A stretch of 64,000 bases of DNA from Hemibagrus wyckioides. Lineage: Eukaryota; Chordata; Actinopteri; Siluriformes; Bagridae. The stretch lies in the NCBI RefSeq assembly GCF_019097595.1, contig NC_080722.1, forward strand, positions 23,041,130-23,105,129, in the 5' to 3' direction. Below the pieces are notes generated by a model that was not told where the DNA came from, did not search any database, and saw nothing but the letters and a program-made list of their open reading frames with translations. A program made the translations under genes and the position numbers. Positions within the stretch are counted from its first letter, which is position 1; every line of letters starts with the position of its first letter. This document shows positions 1-12,138 of this stretch, one piece after another.

Positions 1-700
1 TTAAACTTTATTTGAGTGAATATTAGCTGCAGTGCTGCATTGTGCTTTTCTTTAATAAAAAATCTACAGGAGGTGAAAAATATGTTGCAATTCAAAGATT
101 TGTGATATCTGGTTTAATTTGACATTTCTACTCAAATATATTTTTCTGTGCAAGAATGTATTTTAATATGAATCAGAGATTAAATAAATAAACACACATA
201 CATACTCCATTAAACATTAAACTAAGTTGAATCAGTATTTGTGTGCTAAACTCTGGCCCATCAGATTTAAAGCTTCCAGCATGTATAAATGCACCCACAG
301 GTCACTGGCACATTAATATATGCTGCCACATATTTGGCTGATAATTGCGTGAATGTGTGTATATATATGCACTATATTTCAAATAATTGCCAATTTTAAT
401 TATTTTAATTTTCTTATTTTAATTGACAGATGGCTTAATTAGTCCAAACATATAGGAAACTTGTGTTTCTGTATATGTCTAAAGATTATGTAAATATAAT
501 AAAACTGAATAATATTCAAGTGATACATTTGTCTTGAGAGTCTTCATATAAATGTAGCAGCACAGACTTTTATTCAAAATTAAATTCTGAGATGCATTCT
601 GTGGATCCTTTTCTAGACAAATAAAGACTGAAAAAGGTTTTAACACACTTGTGAATGACAAGACAAGACAGAGTGAGAATGTAAGAATTCACACACTCAC
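1..700 (-). other. slc39a11: slc39a11 intron, part; no other feature
   Basis: This is the start of the intron following the helix-5 exon, read on the minus strand. It is AT-rich with scattered short A/T runs. I see no exon with acceptable splice borders and no recognisable repeat. Confidence 0.7.
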
Positions 701-799
701 CAGAAGGCTCGCCATGTAGAGACTCCAGAGCCTTTCAGCGGCAGACTCACTGCAAGGCCTTCTGGGAAATTCTGAATGCCTATGCCTATAGCCAGGTTT
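701..799 (-). CDS. slc39a11: slc39a11 exon: helix 5 with QNFPEG (99 bp)
   Basis: The exon is 99 bp, with acceptor TGCATTTCAG and donor TCTG|GTGAGTGTG. It contributes one base to Arg, 32 codons and two bases of a final Trp. The product is [20 protein letters not shown], then [12 protein letters not shown](W). QNFPEG is the helix-5 metal-site motif in the gufA branch of ZIP transporters; Gln replaces the His of other ZIPs, which is normal for ZIP11. STWRAFW is diagnostic for this family and continues into helix 6, whose exon should lie before base 1. No frame break is seen. Confidence 0.96.
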
Positions 800-2589
800 C
801 TGAAATGCAAACATATTATTGTTAAACTCTGCACTCAGGCATTAAATAAATGTTTAAATGGAACACATTAAAATCTACGCCTTATTCCTAGACACATGAA
901 TTAATTGTACTTAAACAATAGTGAAAGTGTTGAGCTGGTTTTAAGATCTCGTAGCCCCTAGTGTGAGGGTGGTCATGGCTTCACTAGGCCTCATATCTGG
1001 GTTTATGTGTTTGGCCTGCACTTAAGAAAAGCCCAAGAAAAGTTGCTTTGTTTTGTCCCCGCACTTGTTTCTGCACTGTTTTGTTCCATCCATTGAAAGT
1101 CGTTCCTGGCTCACCATCAGGAACCTGTCTCTGAGAGAAGAAAGGCTAATGACAGCCAGTCACGGAAAGGCTAACTGCAGACAAGGTCTGTAGGAAGGAG
1201 GGAAAGGAGGGAAAAGGCAGGGAGAGGGTGTTGGGGGTGAGGAGGGTGCAGACTGCAGTTAGGATAAGAGAGAGACTAACTGGTGAGAATAATGCTGCAT
1301 TCAACTTACCTCCCAAGTAGGAAGTTAGAACTCGAAATAATGTAATTTTTGACCTTTTTGCATTCTACAAGGTGGGAAAAAACATTGAGGCTGACCACAT
1401 TCATCTTTTGTAGGCAAAAAGATAACTAACTGTGATGAGTGTATATTTAAGTGTATAAAGTACACTTACTGCCTCAAAACAGTGAACTGTGTAGTCAGTG
1501 TCCCAAAAAAAAAAAATCCCATCATGACTAATTAAAGTAAGAGTAACTTGTACCATGGCAAATTCCAAATAAAAACTCTGGCAAAGAGCTGCATTTTAAA
1601 ATTCAAACAAAGTTTTCTTTATCTGGGTGATGGCAGGTAGTGAGATTCTGAATAATTACAGCACACGTGTAGGCATGTTAAGACAAACAGAACTGAGTGT
1701 GTTAAAAGTTGTTCATTATGAACAGATTGTGAATAAGAGTTCTGGGATGAACACACAACAGACTTCATGATTACAGCAGCTGCTCTTAGATACAACTCTC
1801 CAGTACCAAGGTCAGACCAACAGCAGTGGAAATTTTGAATATTATACAGATCCTAACACACAGCATTCAGCAGATAAACAAAAGACAATAGAAAGGAAAG
1901 AGGAAGACGAACAAACTATGTTTTCTGTTCCAACCTCTCATCATTTAGTCATCCTCATTTTTTAGTTTGGTGTATGTGGAAGAAAGAGAGTAAGAGAAAT
2001 TGAGAGTTCTCAGTGTGGTGAAGTGAACTCAGTCACCGAATTCCTCAGTTCACTCTGGGTTCATTCAGGAAGAGGAATGAATCACGGCACCTCATACTGT
2101 TTCAATACAAGTTTATTTTTCCAATTCCTTAAAAATGTGTGCTGGCATAAATCATCCCACTAATGGAGATCTGTAGCATTCTGGATCTTTTGTGTGTCCA
2201 CCCATCAATTTCTCCATTCCTGGTGGATCCAACTTACAGTAAACTGTCTGTCTGTAAAACATTCATCTGAGTGTTTTTTTTTTGTTGTTTTTTTATAAAT
2301 GGGTGATTTGCTTTTTCAATGCTCAAGAAGTTGCATTGAAAAGTGCAAACTTGCAAAACAGTGTCATATATGGTTAAAGGAGTAGAAGCCCGGTTTCTCA
2401 CAGGGCAAGACAGAAGCGTCAGTGTTCCTGCCCACTTCAGCCTGACACACACACAAACATATTCATGAAACCATATAAAACAATCAATATTAGTCTCCAC
2501 CCAGTCTTAAGCCAATCAGATGCTGTGCTCTAAAATAAACTTCTTCCAGGCTCTGAAAAATGTCTTATGTATTGTGCTTCTAGAAAGTA

Positions 2590-2890
2590 TTAGAAGTGGA
2601 AGAACTCAAGTGGCCTGTACAAAGCCTTAACCTCAACCCCACTGAAAACCTTTGGGAAGAACTGGAATGTGAACAGTGCTCCACAGGCCTCCTCACCCAA
2701 CATCAGTTCCTGACCTAACTTGACTGAATGGACACTAATCCCCTCAGCCATATTCCAAAATAGAGTAGTGGAAAGTCTTCCGAGAAGAGTGGAGTTCATA
2801 AGAACAGCAAAAGGGGAAATAAATATTGTAAGAAAGTTTAACAAGCACATATGGGTGGGATGGTGGTCTTGGTTAGCCATATAATGCAAA
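2590..2890 (+). pseudogene. Tc1-like transposase, 3' fragment
   Basis: A plus-strand reading gives LNLNPTENLWEELE, a mutated form of the Tc1 signature around the third catalytic residue (Glu of PTEN). About 50 codons of the C-terminal region follow, with stops. The end, with ACAAGCACATATGGGTG and a degraded CCATATA tail, is the 3' end of a common fish Tc1 family. The same family appears in reverse at 56.97-57.19 kb. N-terminal and catalytic Asp regions are absent. It is an old, non-coding relic. Confidence 0.75.
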
Positions 2891-2999
2891 TAGAGAATGT
2901 TGGTAAACAGCAATTTTCAGGTCATGCCCCATAATTTCATTTGAATTTTGGTCTGGGCTTTGATTCCTCCACAAATCGTTAAGCCAGTTATTTGTAGCT

Positions 3000-3620
3000 T
3001 TTGCCCTGTGCTTTCACTCTGTCCTGCTGTAACCGAAGCAGGTTCTCCTCAACATTTTTCTATATTTAGCTTGATCCATTCTGCCTATGATGGCAACAAG
3101 CTTTCCAGTTCTTCCCGTAGAAAAACAACCCAAAAGAATGATGTTATCACCAATGTAATCGATGACAGAAGTGGTGTTACCTGGCAAGTATCTGTATCTG
3201 GTTTGCAGCAAACATTATGCTTTGCCTTCAGGTCAAATGGCACATCTTTAGCCTCATTAGACCACAAAATCATTTTCCCATACCTATTCTAACATGTTCA
3301 GAAGTGGTTTCTTACTGGCCACTCTGTTATTGCTGAAATCTGCACAGGTTCTCCTGCTTCAGCCAGTGAGCTCTGTAACCTCTTCAGTGTTGTAGAAATC
3401 AATAAGTTAGGCCTGTGTCTGAGTTATGCCATATTTTTCCCCATACTGTTATAACAGATTTCACAGTGCTAAAAAGAAGATTCAGAGCTTTGCAGATGTT
3501 TAAAACTTCTCAAAGGTTTGTGGGCAGTTGCTTGGTCTTCATAACAACAAGACTGATCTAATCTGCCATTCTAGCCGTGTGAACCCTCAAAGTCAGAGAT
3601 ATTTATTGTGCAAGCATACA
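3000..3620 (-). pseudogene. Tc1/mariner transposase relic, catalytic core in broken frames
   Basis: Minus-strand frames contain ILWSNEAKDVPFDLKAKHNV (a decayed form of the LWSDE first catalytic Asp motif, with Asp replaced by Asn) and, in another frame, IILLGCFSTGRTGKLVAIIG followed by GRMDQAKYRKML. This is the usual order of a Tc1-type transposase core but with a frameshift between. The region towards 3.6 kb corresponds to the more N-terminal part and is badly decayed. No terminal repeats are seen. Confidence 0.7.
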
Positions 3621-4334
3621 TTTAGACACACCTAATTTTGTTATTTCTGTAGGCAAAAATAGAGAAAAATCCTATTCTAAATCATAAAATTGGGTTTCTT
3701 GGCATTATGGACAAAATAGGACTATATACTGTATATAAAGTAATGAAATTATAGGGGGGGGGCTATCAAATGATCAGTCTTTAGAACTCATTCATCAATT
3801 CCTCTGAAACCTACTGCCAGCTACTTAGCAGCAAGCATCTGTGCGTGTTTGTGCAGTTTCAATTGTACCAGGTCTCCCATGTTAATTCCCTTTCCAGGCC
3901 AGCCCTTGGTGTGTTAAAAAGATGGTTGGAGTTTATAAGTGTGTGTTAGTGTCTGGGAAGGTTGCCATGATGGCCACAGAGTAGACAGAATTTACTAGAA
4001 GGACTCTTTGTTTAAGCATTTGGAGAAACAGTAGAATGACCATGTGTAAGGAAAGTTTTTCAAAACACATTTATTTTACTACTTTGCATTAAATCCAGTC
4101 TTTCCCTCCCACCACAGTGGAGAGGGGAAAACAAATCAGAAGCCCCAAAACAAGTGCTCTGTAAACACTTGGCTGTGTATTTACCTGCTTTGCTCAGCCA
4201 CTGTTGAGTCTGTTTTGGTTCAGCAAAAGCTGCAGTGTCTTGAATGCCAGAGGCTATAGCAGAAAATTAGACAAGCCCTTCGACATGCCCTCTCCATAGA
4301 TTATTGTTTCATAAAATTGTCAAAATATAGAATC

Positions 4335-4960
4335 CCATGTCCTGCTCCTGCTTGAGGCTGATTGTGAGGCCTGCCACATGCTACTCCTGCATGGTCTCCT
4401 ACCACCACCCTGACCACAACATCATAGCTCCACTACCTACCCCTGTCAAGGACATCCCAGCTTCACCACCATCAGACTCCAGTATGGATGTCACCTCCCC
4501 ACCACTTGCTTCCCAACAGTATGCCCCTTGCTGTTACTAGTCTCTCTTCCAGACCACCCTCCAGAGACTGATGAAACAAACTCCCCAGCTAAGCTCCATC
4601 CACTGAATGGATTGCTCCCTCTCCAGAGGCTGACAGGGCAGCTCCCTCTCCATCCAAAGGCCAACAGTGTGGCCCTGCTCATGCCTGAAACCAACGGCAT
4701 CACTTCCTCAGGCCTGAGGTAGATAGCACAGCCTCCTGCCCCAGAGTGATGATGCAGCCCCCCACCTCTTGCTCCTGCCAGAGGCCAACAAGGAGGCCTC
4801 CCGCATGCTGCTCCTGCCCGAGGCTGAATCTGGGCTTCCCACATCCTGCTCCTGGCTAAGGCAGACAACATGACCATCCACATCCTGCTCCATCCTGAGG
4901 TAGACAACATGAACTCTCATATCCTGCTCCTGTCTAAGGCCAACAACATGGCTTCCGGCA
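4335..4960. repeat. GC-rich imperfect tandem repeat, unit about 40 bp
   Basis: A motif like CCTGCTCCTG followed by a GAGGC(T/C)-type word and GACAACATG recurs about every 36-44 bases, clearest at 4760-4960 and more diverged before that. The block is far richer in G+C than its surroundings. Long open frames on both strands arise from this composition and are not convincing genes. Confidence 0.7.
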
Positions 4961-5359
4961 ATTATGTTTTCCTATTGCCTGCTCTCTGGCTCATATGGAA
5001 TCAATGATTACTGACAATATACTGACAATATACCGACAACGATTACTAAACATACTGACAATAACTGCATTTCATTTGTAATAACAGCGTTGCGTTACTA
5101 CTGACTAGCAAACCTCATCACTTGGACAGTGAAGAGTTTCCAATTTTTCCCTTCTTATTTTCCTGCTACACAGCTGAGTCTTTGCCATTCAGTTTATTTA
5201 GCTTTTTCAGAATGCTTTGGTTGTATTTGCTAGTTGGTTGTGCCTATGTGTCTGTTTATGAACATATGTATAAGGGGCAAATTGGCAGGAAATGACAGTG
5301 ATAGATGAATGCTTTAAACGTGTAAGGATGATTCTTTTTTCTTACTAGTTTACTAGTAT

Positions 5360-5470
5360 AAATAACCTGTAAAACTCCACACACCCACATGGCAGAGGCA
5401 GGAATCAAACCCCCAACCCTGGAGGTGTAAAGCAAACATGCTAACCACCAGGTCCCCCACCATTACACCA
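5360..5470. repeat. Interspersed teleost repeat, fragment
   Basis: Contains AAAACTCCACAC, then GGAATCAAACCCCCAACCCT and a segment ending GCTAACCACCAGGTC. These words belong to a widely dispersed fish repeat also seen here at 7.99-8.34 and, inverted, at 8.69-9.03 kb. Confidence 0.5.
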
Positions 5471-6146
5471 TTTATTTTTTTAAAACAGTTTTTAATCCCT
5501 TAATTATTAGGCGTGTTTGCTATGCAAGTCCCTATGAATGATCTGTTGCTACAGAAACAGTACGAATCCACTATAAATACCATATGTGTGAAATAGTACT
5601 GTTAATTATGTATTACTGATTTACTGAGCTTGTTGGAGTATCTGAGACAGTTCTTTAAGAGACTTTGACTGTTGAACTTTTGCAACAAAAACCCCACAAC
5701 CTTTCTGAATCATGTAGGCTTTTGTTGAAAAAGCAATGTTTGGAAATGTAAAGTGTTTTTTTGTGCTGACTCTGTAAGGTAGACATCTATTACAAAGAAA
5801 TAAGAAATAAGGTGCGTAAGCCTTTTGCACAGTGTAGTGTAAATGTAGTATTGAATGCAGTGAACCATTCATTTCTCTTGGACAGCCTCTCACACTTCAC
5901 TCACCTCCTCTGACCTCTGACATTCAATACAGAGTATGTAAAGACAGGAATGGAACCAGCTGGTATCCCTCAAGCATCTGTGAAGCCCTCTTTTCTAACT
6001 ATACACCATTTTAGTTTTAGGAAACATTCACCCAGTTATATGGCAACTGTCACTACTGTTGGTGATAAAACAATATTTCTTCACCCTCAGGAGACACCGC
6101 AGAACAAAACTCACCATTTCACCATATCTTGTGTGCTATTACCTGC

Positions 6147-6148
<2 letters not shown>

Positions 6149-6214
<66 letters not shown>
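6149..6214. repeat. (AT)n microsatellite
   Basis: About 32 uninterrupted AT dinucleotides. Open frames across it encode only alternating Tyr-Ile. Confidence 0.98.
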
Positions 6215-6219
<5 letters not shown>

Positions 6220-6987
6220 CATGACATCTTCAAAATATTGACAATGATAAAAACAATCAGATCACACGGCTTTATTGTGACAGTGAGCCAATGGATTGCA
6301 CAGAATCTTAGGAATAGTATTCCATTCAAATGTATTTGTCTAATGTCAGGCCTTCCTAAACAACTACTGATTGCATTTTACATTCTATTTCAAATGTTGG
6401 TGTTATTTTGAGTTCTGCAGCTGAAAAAAACAGCTGTATTTGAGCTGAACATGTTCAGTGGGATCATCCGTATGCTGACAACATTTTTAATCTACATTTC
6501 TGAAAGACACCTGCGAGTTTTAACAGAGCTCCTGGTGTGTCGGACTGTTCACTTTAAAAGATTACACACACACTCAGATGCTAGTGCTGTTAAAGGTTAT
6601 ACACAGGTCTCTAAATGTTTCCAAATCTATCCAGCCACTTAACAAAGTGGATATTGTGTGTGATGCTGGAAAAGGCATCAGTTGTAAGTGCAGCTGTGTG
6701 TCTGAACTCTCAGCTGTAGTGAAAACCATATGCTCAGCACCTTCAAAACATTCTTCACATAGGAGGAACGAGGGTAAAAAAATAGCATGCTGCTTTGAAG
6801 AGGTTCAAAGCATCTGGTTTTAACAGTGCACCCAAGTGTGTGTGGGTATGGGGGAATGTGAAGACTGCCTTTGACCATGAGAACAAGCAAGAAGAAAAGA
6901 AAAAGACATACAGCAGTTTTCCCCTCTGGAAACAAGTAGACTTTTGTTTCTCACAGACTTATTGCCCTAGTGCCTTTGGATAGAGAA

Positions 6988-7019
6988 AGCGAGTGAGTGA
7001 ATGAGCGAGCGAGTGAGAG

Positions 7020-7051
<32 letters not shown>
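6988..7051. repeat. (GA)n-type microsatellite
   Basis: Starts as variant GAGT/GAGC tetramers and becomes pure GA to base 7050. Confidence 0.95.
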
Positions 7052-7053
<2 letters not shown>

Positions 7054-7984
7054 AAAAGGAGGGGGTTTGGGGGTGTCGGATGGCTCTGTGAAGAGTGGAT
7101 AGACTGTGGGAAATAATTTCCAATTCCAGAGTTTTTCAGATGACAACTTCATATCACTGATAACTTTAAAATACTTCAAAACAACTTTCATTATTTCATC
7201 TTCTGTAGGCATTTTATCCAGATCAGGATCAAACTTAGGACTCTGAAGCTATGACTCTAAAGATATGGCATTGTTACCCTCCTTATTGCCACAATATTAA
7301 CATCCTTTCATGGAAAGAATGCATTTTGAAGCCCATTTTGAAGGATTATTATATTTAAATAGGGAGAATTTTAATTTTTCTTTCTCTGTCCCTTCTGTCT
7401 GGTAGATTTCAGTCAGTCAGTGTGACAAAGGCTCCTTTCTTGCTCTATAATAACTGCATCATGTGTGCTCATAGCTCCATTCCAGACAATGCTGTTACTC
7501 TAGCATAAATTTATTGAGACAAAAGAACACCTGTGCACTCTCTCTCTCACAAACACACACACACACACAGAGTCTTTCTCTCTTCTCTTACATACACCTG
7601 CCTGCTCATGACCATCTCACATCCCTAGAACTACATTTCTGTTTACATATTTACACTTTTCCTGTGGCAGCATCACACAGTGTGTAAACGTCAGGACAGG
7701 ACCATCAGAGAATGTGTTGTGTCCATGCTATTTCTACTCTCATCATGATCATCTTTATTTTACACCAACACATTTAAAACAGTTTTTTTAAAGCTTGCCC
7801 ACAACTATACTCACATGCTGCAGATAATGCATTGTGTTTACGTCAAGGTTTGCTATTTATGAAATGCTGCCTTTATCACAACTGTTAGCTGTTTGGCAGG
7901 AGTAGTCTGAAATTTGGGATAGTGCAAGTAGAATTCTAATGATTTAATTAATAAACATGGCTGCCATCAGTCGGTCAGATTTCA

Positions 7985-8345
7985 GGCATTAGCAACCTCA
8001 TACTCTTACACCACCAGGGGGCAGTACTCCCTCACTCACGCCTAGAAAACTCTTTCTCCTGGTCATGATATTTTGAGCCTATCCCAAGAACACTGACGGT
8101 GAGGTAGCATACAACCCCCATTGGGACAGAATTCCATCACAGTGCACCATGCACACACACACACTAACATACTCATACATGCTTAGGGGCAATTTATCTT
8201 AACTAATCCACATAGCTAAGATAAATAAAGAGGTCAGAGGAAACCATAAAACCCAGAGGAAACCCCCAGAGATATGCTGAAAAGACATTCACTCAAGTCC
8301 AGGACCCTGGAACTGTGAGGCAATTTTATTGGTTCAAGGCATAAA
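7985..8345. repeat. Interspersed teleost repeat
   Basis: Contains CCAGGGGGCAGTA, then GGGACAGAATTCCATCACAG, GGGGCAATTTATCTTA, an AAACCCAGAGGAAACCC block and GGACCCTGGAACTGTGAGGC in the order typical of a very common fish repeat. An inverted relative lies at 8.69-9.03 kb. The exact class (SINE or LINE-derived) cannot be settled by eye. Confidence 0.6.
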
Positions 8346-8689
8346 TATTTGTCTGCTATTATTCATTATTATTAAATTTTATAAAACATTTATCCACTCA
8401 AATTGAAGATAATTTGCATATTATGTGAAATTAAATTTTGTGATTTTTTTAATTTACTTTTGCTGCTACACCACTGACCTGTGCTGAAGTATGCAAGAGT
8501 GATATGTAGAAACACATCAGATCCAGAGTAACGAATGATATGATCTTGATTTTGATCTAAAACACAGCTGACAGCCTTCATATTAAATAAAGGGCTTATA
8601 ATCCAAAGTGATAAATACACTTAAAAATCAAACACTGCCTTCATTGACTTCATGTTCAGAGTTATTTAACACCAGATCATCTCTAGAAC

Positions 8690-9030
8690 AGATCTGAACC
8701 TCTGTTTAACATGTAAAGCAAGCTGCCTCACAGTTTCAGTGTCCTGGGTTTGACTTTGAGCTCCAGTTACTGTCTGTGAGGAGTATCACATGTTGTCCCC
8801 ACGTTCACGTGGGTTTCCTCCGAGTTCTCCAGATTCCTCCCACCCACAAAAACATGGCAGTAGGTGAAGCTGAAATAATTGTGTCAATGTGTGTGTACAT
8901 GATGCTCTGCAGTGGACTTGTGTTCCAGCCAGGGGGAATTCTCCTTCATGTCCAGTGTTCCTGTGATAGACACCAGATCCACTGCAACCCTGAAGAGGAT
9001 AAAGAGCTTAAAGAACATGAATGATTGAAT
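8690..9030. repeat. Interspersed teleost repeat, inverted relative of the 8.0-kb copy
   Basis: Reads in reverse order: GCCTCACAGTTTCAGTGTCC, then GTTCACGTGGGTTTCCTCC, GTTCTCCAGATTCCTCCCAC and CTGCAGTGGACTTGTGTTCC. Together with the 8.0-kb copy it forms a loose inverted pair about 350 bp apart. Confidence 0.6.
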
Positions 9031-9366
9031 GAGTAAAAAATGACACAAGTTTTCCTACATTTGATCAATTTATAGTTGTATTTCATGTGTTGGAAGGTCC
9101 TTGAGACAAGTTAGTTTCTGTTACCACACATTATAACATAAAAGCAGTTGTTCCCTCACTTGTGTTTCTATTTTTTCTCTTAGAACAGAAAAGTGATAAT
9201 ACTGCACAAGGGCATGAATATAGTGTATATAATTGCCTTGCAGTGGAATTGCTCCTAGAGCTGCTGTTATAGAAAATTACCAACACCATCTAACCTTCAG
9301 ATTTGAGACTTTTATTCATACAGCACTGGGTATAAATATTTCATGAGGAAGAAACTGGGGACTTGC

Positions 9367-9436
9367 CTGGCACTCTCAAATGTAGCAGAGGAGGTTTTTC
9401 CAGCAGCTCCAAATCCAACCCCGACAGCCAAGCCCT
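9367..9436 (-). CDS. slc39a11: slc39a11 exon: helix 4 metal-site half (70 bp, GC donor)
   Basis: This 70-bp exon supplies the AG of a split Glu codon, then 22 codons and the first two bases of an Arg codon. The product reads (E)GLAVGVGFGAAGKTSSATFE then SA(R). With the previous exon it completes HNIPEG in helix 4, where His and Glu are metal ligands in ZIP structures, and ATFESAR leads into helix 5. The acceptor is TTCTCTTTCAG. The donor is GCCAG|GCAAGTC, a GC-AG intron border whose other positions match the strong consensus typical of functional GC donors. No alternative GT nearby keeps the frame and the conserved ATFESARN junction. Confidence 0.95.
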
Positions 9437-9689
9437 CTGAAAGAGAACATACACACACACACACACGTCAATATCTTATACAGTCTGAAAACATAAATTG
9501 TAAACAAATTCATAGACCTGAGGTCGGGTCCTCTCAGTGAGGACATGGTACAATAGACTGCAGTTAATCTTCTTGGAAATCCAGACCAGGGAATTATCTT
9601 TGGAAGAATCCATATATTTTCTTGTATACTTTGATATTTGCAGCCCGAATACACCAGTGTATCCTCATGAAACACTGACTTAACATATT

Positions 9690-10290
9690 TAACCGTGGGT
9701 TCAAAAAGTATTCATTCCCATTTTCTTTACTTTATGTTGTCATAGATTTAAAATGGATCAAATGTACTATTGTGCCTGCGATCTACACACAATGATCCAC
9801 AATGACATACCAAAAAACATGTACTTAGTATTTTGTAGAAACACCTTTAGCAGTAATTACAGCTGCAAGTCAAATCTCAACAAACTTAGCACAACTGGAT
9901 TCGAGCAGTTTCTCCTACTCCTCAGTCACTCATAAAAGAACTCAGAGGTTCAATCAGATAGGGTGGGAAGCATCTATGAACTGCCACATTTGTGTTTCTT
10001 TACATATGTTCTAAAGGCTACAAGTCTGGGCCACTCAAAGACACTCAGAGAATTCTCCTGAAGCCAATTCAGCATTTTCTTCTTCTTGTAAGCTTTGGGT
10101 CATGCTGAGTCATGAAAGTGAAACTTTGCCCCAGTCTGAGGTCATGTTCTCTCTGAAGTCTCTTCAAGGACCTCTATCTACATGGCTGAATTTTTCCCTC
10201 TCTCAATTCTGACCAGACTCTCAGTCCCTGCTGCTGAGATGCACCCCCATAGCTTGATGCTGCCACTACCATTCTTCACAGTATAACTAG
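9690..10290 (-). pseudogene. Tc1-like element relic (transposase antisense)
   Basis: The plus strand contains words typical of reversed Tc1 transposase genes: CTTAGTATTTTGTAGAAACA, CTGGGCCACTCAAAGACA, CCCTGCTGCTGAGATGCA and GATGCTGCCACTACCATTCT. The frame is destroyed and no complete terminal repeats are seen. Parts of the same broad family recur at 3.0-3.6 kb and 49.6-50.5 kb. Confidence 0.7.
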
Positions 10291-10807
10291 TTGATTATTA
10301 TTATTGCTTGACCCCTTGCAGAAATGACTGGATTTTATCCATTCTTGTTTACTTGTTTACTTCTACATAACTATGCCCTTAGTAGGGTTGTTATTAGTAA
10401 AGGAATTACAAAGTGACTCAAAGATTCAGATCAATCTATGTCCAATTACAATTAATCTAAGTGATGTTGATTACAATGAGTAGCACAAAAATAACTGCAA
10501 AAAATAAAAGCAGAAAAGAAATTGAAATGACTTTTTTCTGCAGCAGTAGGGGGTTTGCATTGGAGCTTGTTTTAGTCTTTATAGTTCACATTTTCACTTG
10601 ACATCTTGTGTCTGTTGTGTTGTCTAAAACAATTGAATCACAGTCATTTGCTTACGTAGATGTGAATGCATCGACTGAAACAAATTAGTGTGAAGAGAAG
10701 CACATTTTCAAGATGGCACCTCTGCATGTCTATCACATACATAAACAGCTGAGGTCACAGGAAATGAGTGCCAACCTGTAGTAATGGGATGATAATGGGC
10801 TCACGTT

Positions 10808-10880
10808 CTACACGCACACGCACGCACACACACACATGCATGCACACACACGCACGCACGCACGCACACACACACACATA
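10808..10880. repeat. CA/CG alternating dinucleotide tract
   Basis: Mixed CACG and CACA units, about 70 bp of alternating purine-pyrimidine sequence. Confidence 0.9.
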
Positions 10881-11685
10881 GGTGCACACGTCTGCAGCAT
10901 TGTCATATTTAATAGCACACATCTTTAGTCTGTGTAAATGCAAAGGGTAAATTTAATGAACTGGCCATGTGACTTTAACAGCCTTATTTAGAAGAGGAAG
11001 TCTCTGCTGAGACTGAGGTAATAGATGTGTACAATAATGTCAAATAAATTAAAACATAATGAATTGAATGTAGCTCTGCACACTGACATATCTTGATACG
11101 TAGATAAATGTTGCATCATTCAACTTGCTGACTGATATTCTCCCGTAAAACGTTTACCGAAATTTTAACATATTGTTCCCTCAGTAATTGCATGCTGTTC
11201 ATTGCCAAAGGCAGCAAACCACCTCATACCATAATGTTAACACCACAAGTGTAGATTATTACAGTAACCAGACAATCTGCCTACAATTTTATGCAACAAA
11301 ATTGTTTTTACAATCCACACCCCCAAATTCATCTCATTACCATCTGACTCTAATTAACATTTAGAAGAAGCAATTGCCTGAAAAGTTCACATACTCCATG
11401 TGAATATTTAAATGATTTTATCAAAATTGACAAGGAGTAAAATTATTAATACACTGCGGAACAAAATAAGTGAACACTTACTGTACAGTAACCCTGTATG
11501 GGATATCAATCTGTTCAGTAAGGAAGCATAAGTGATTATAAATCAGTTTCATCTGCTTTGGTGAAGGTGCACTGGAGAGGCAACAGCAAGACAACCCTCT
11601 AAAAGGGAATTATTTTGCAGCTAGTAGCCACAGACAACCGCTCTCTCTTTATCCTTCCTGACTGATTTGTCTCTAGTTTTGTGTT

Positions 11686-11997
11686 TTGGCTAGGGTTTCT
11701 GTTACTACTTGTAGCATGAAGGTTTCAAGTCAGGTTTCACAGGTAGTCCAGCTACTCCATCAAGGCACATCTATATGGAGGTTTGGTGTGTTTCCCAGCA
11801 CATATTCAAAAGCATGGAGGAGATACCAGGAGACGGGCCATTACATGAGGAGAGCAGGACAGAGCTGTAGAAAGGCAACAACCCATCAGCGTGACTGGTA
11901 TCTAGTTCTTCGTGCAAGGAGCAACAGGAGGAACACTACCAAAAATGAGCCCTACAAAATGACCTCTAGCAGGCGTGACTGGTGTGAAAGCTGTTAG
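11686..11997 (+). pseudogene. Tc1 transposase, N-terminal part
   Basis: From the likely start at 11716 (MKVSSQVSQVVQLLHQGTS) the frame shows a helix-turn-helix region and a second DNA-binding region around FPSTYSKAWRRYQETGHYMR, RRAGQSCRKATTHQRDWYLV and LRARSNRRNTTKNEPYKMTS. It then stops at 11997. This is the paired-like N-terminal half of a Tc1 transposase, whose function would be binding the terminal repeats. It is cut off by a stop before the catalytic core. Confidence 0.75.
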
Positions 11998-12138
11998 AAA
12001 CAGATGCCATGATGGTGGCATGAGGGCCCGACATCCTCTAGTGAGAGCTGTGCTCACAGCCCAGCAGCGCACAGCTTGATTGGCATTTGCCAGAAAACAC
12101 CAAAATTGGCAGGTCCACCACTGGTGGAATCAATAGTG

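Larger units (their letters stand above)
800..9366 (-). other. slc39a11: slc39a11 intron (8.6 kb, GC-AG type)
   Basis: The intron starts with GC at 9365-9366 (complement) and ends with AG at 800-801. It holds two Tc1 relics (2.6-3.6 kb), a GC-rich tandem repeat (4.3-5.0 kb), an (AT)n run (6.15-6.21 kb), a (GA)n run (about 7.0 kb) and interspersed repeats at 5.36, 8.0 and 8.7 kb. I see nothing recognisable in 800-2590, 3610-4330, 5475-6140, 6220-6980 and 7060-7980. Confidence 0.8.

Noticed and set aside
4491..4910. 139-codon minus-strand frame
   Set aside because: It follows the GC-rich tandem repeat; the plus strand is open as well and no domain is recognisable.
5950..6411. 153-codon frame over the (AT)n run
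   Set aside because: The centre is Tyr-Ile repeat from the microsatellite and the flanks match nothing known.
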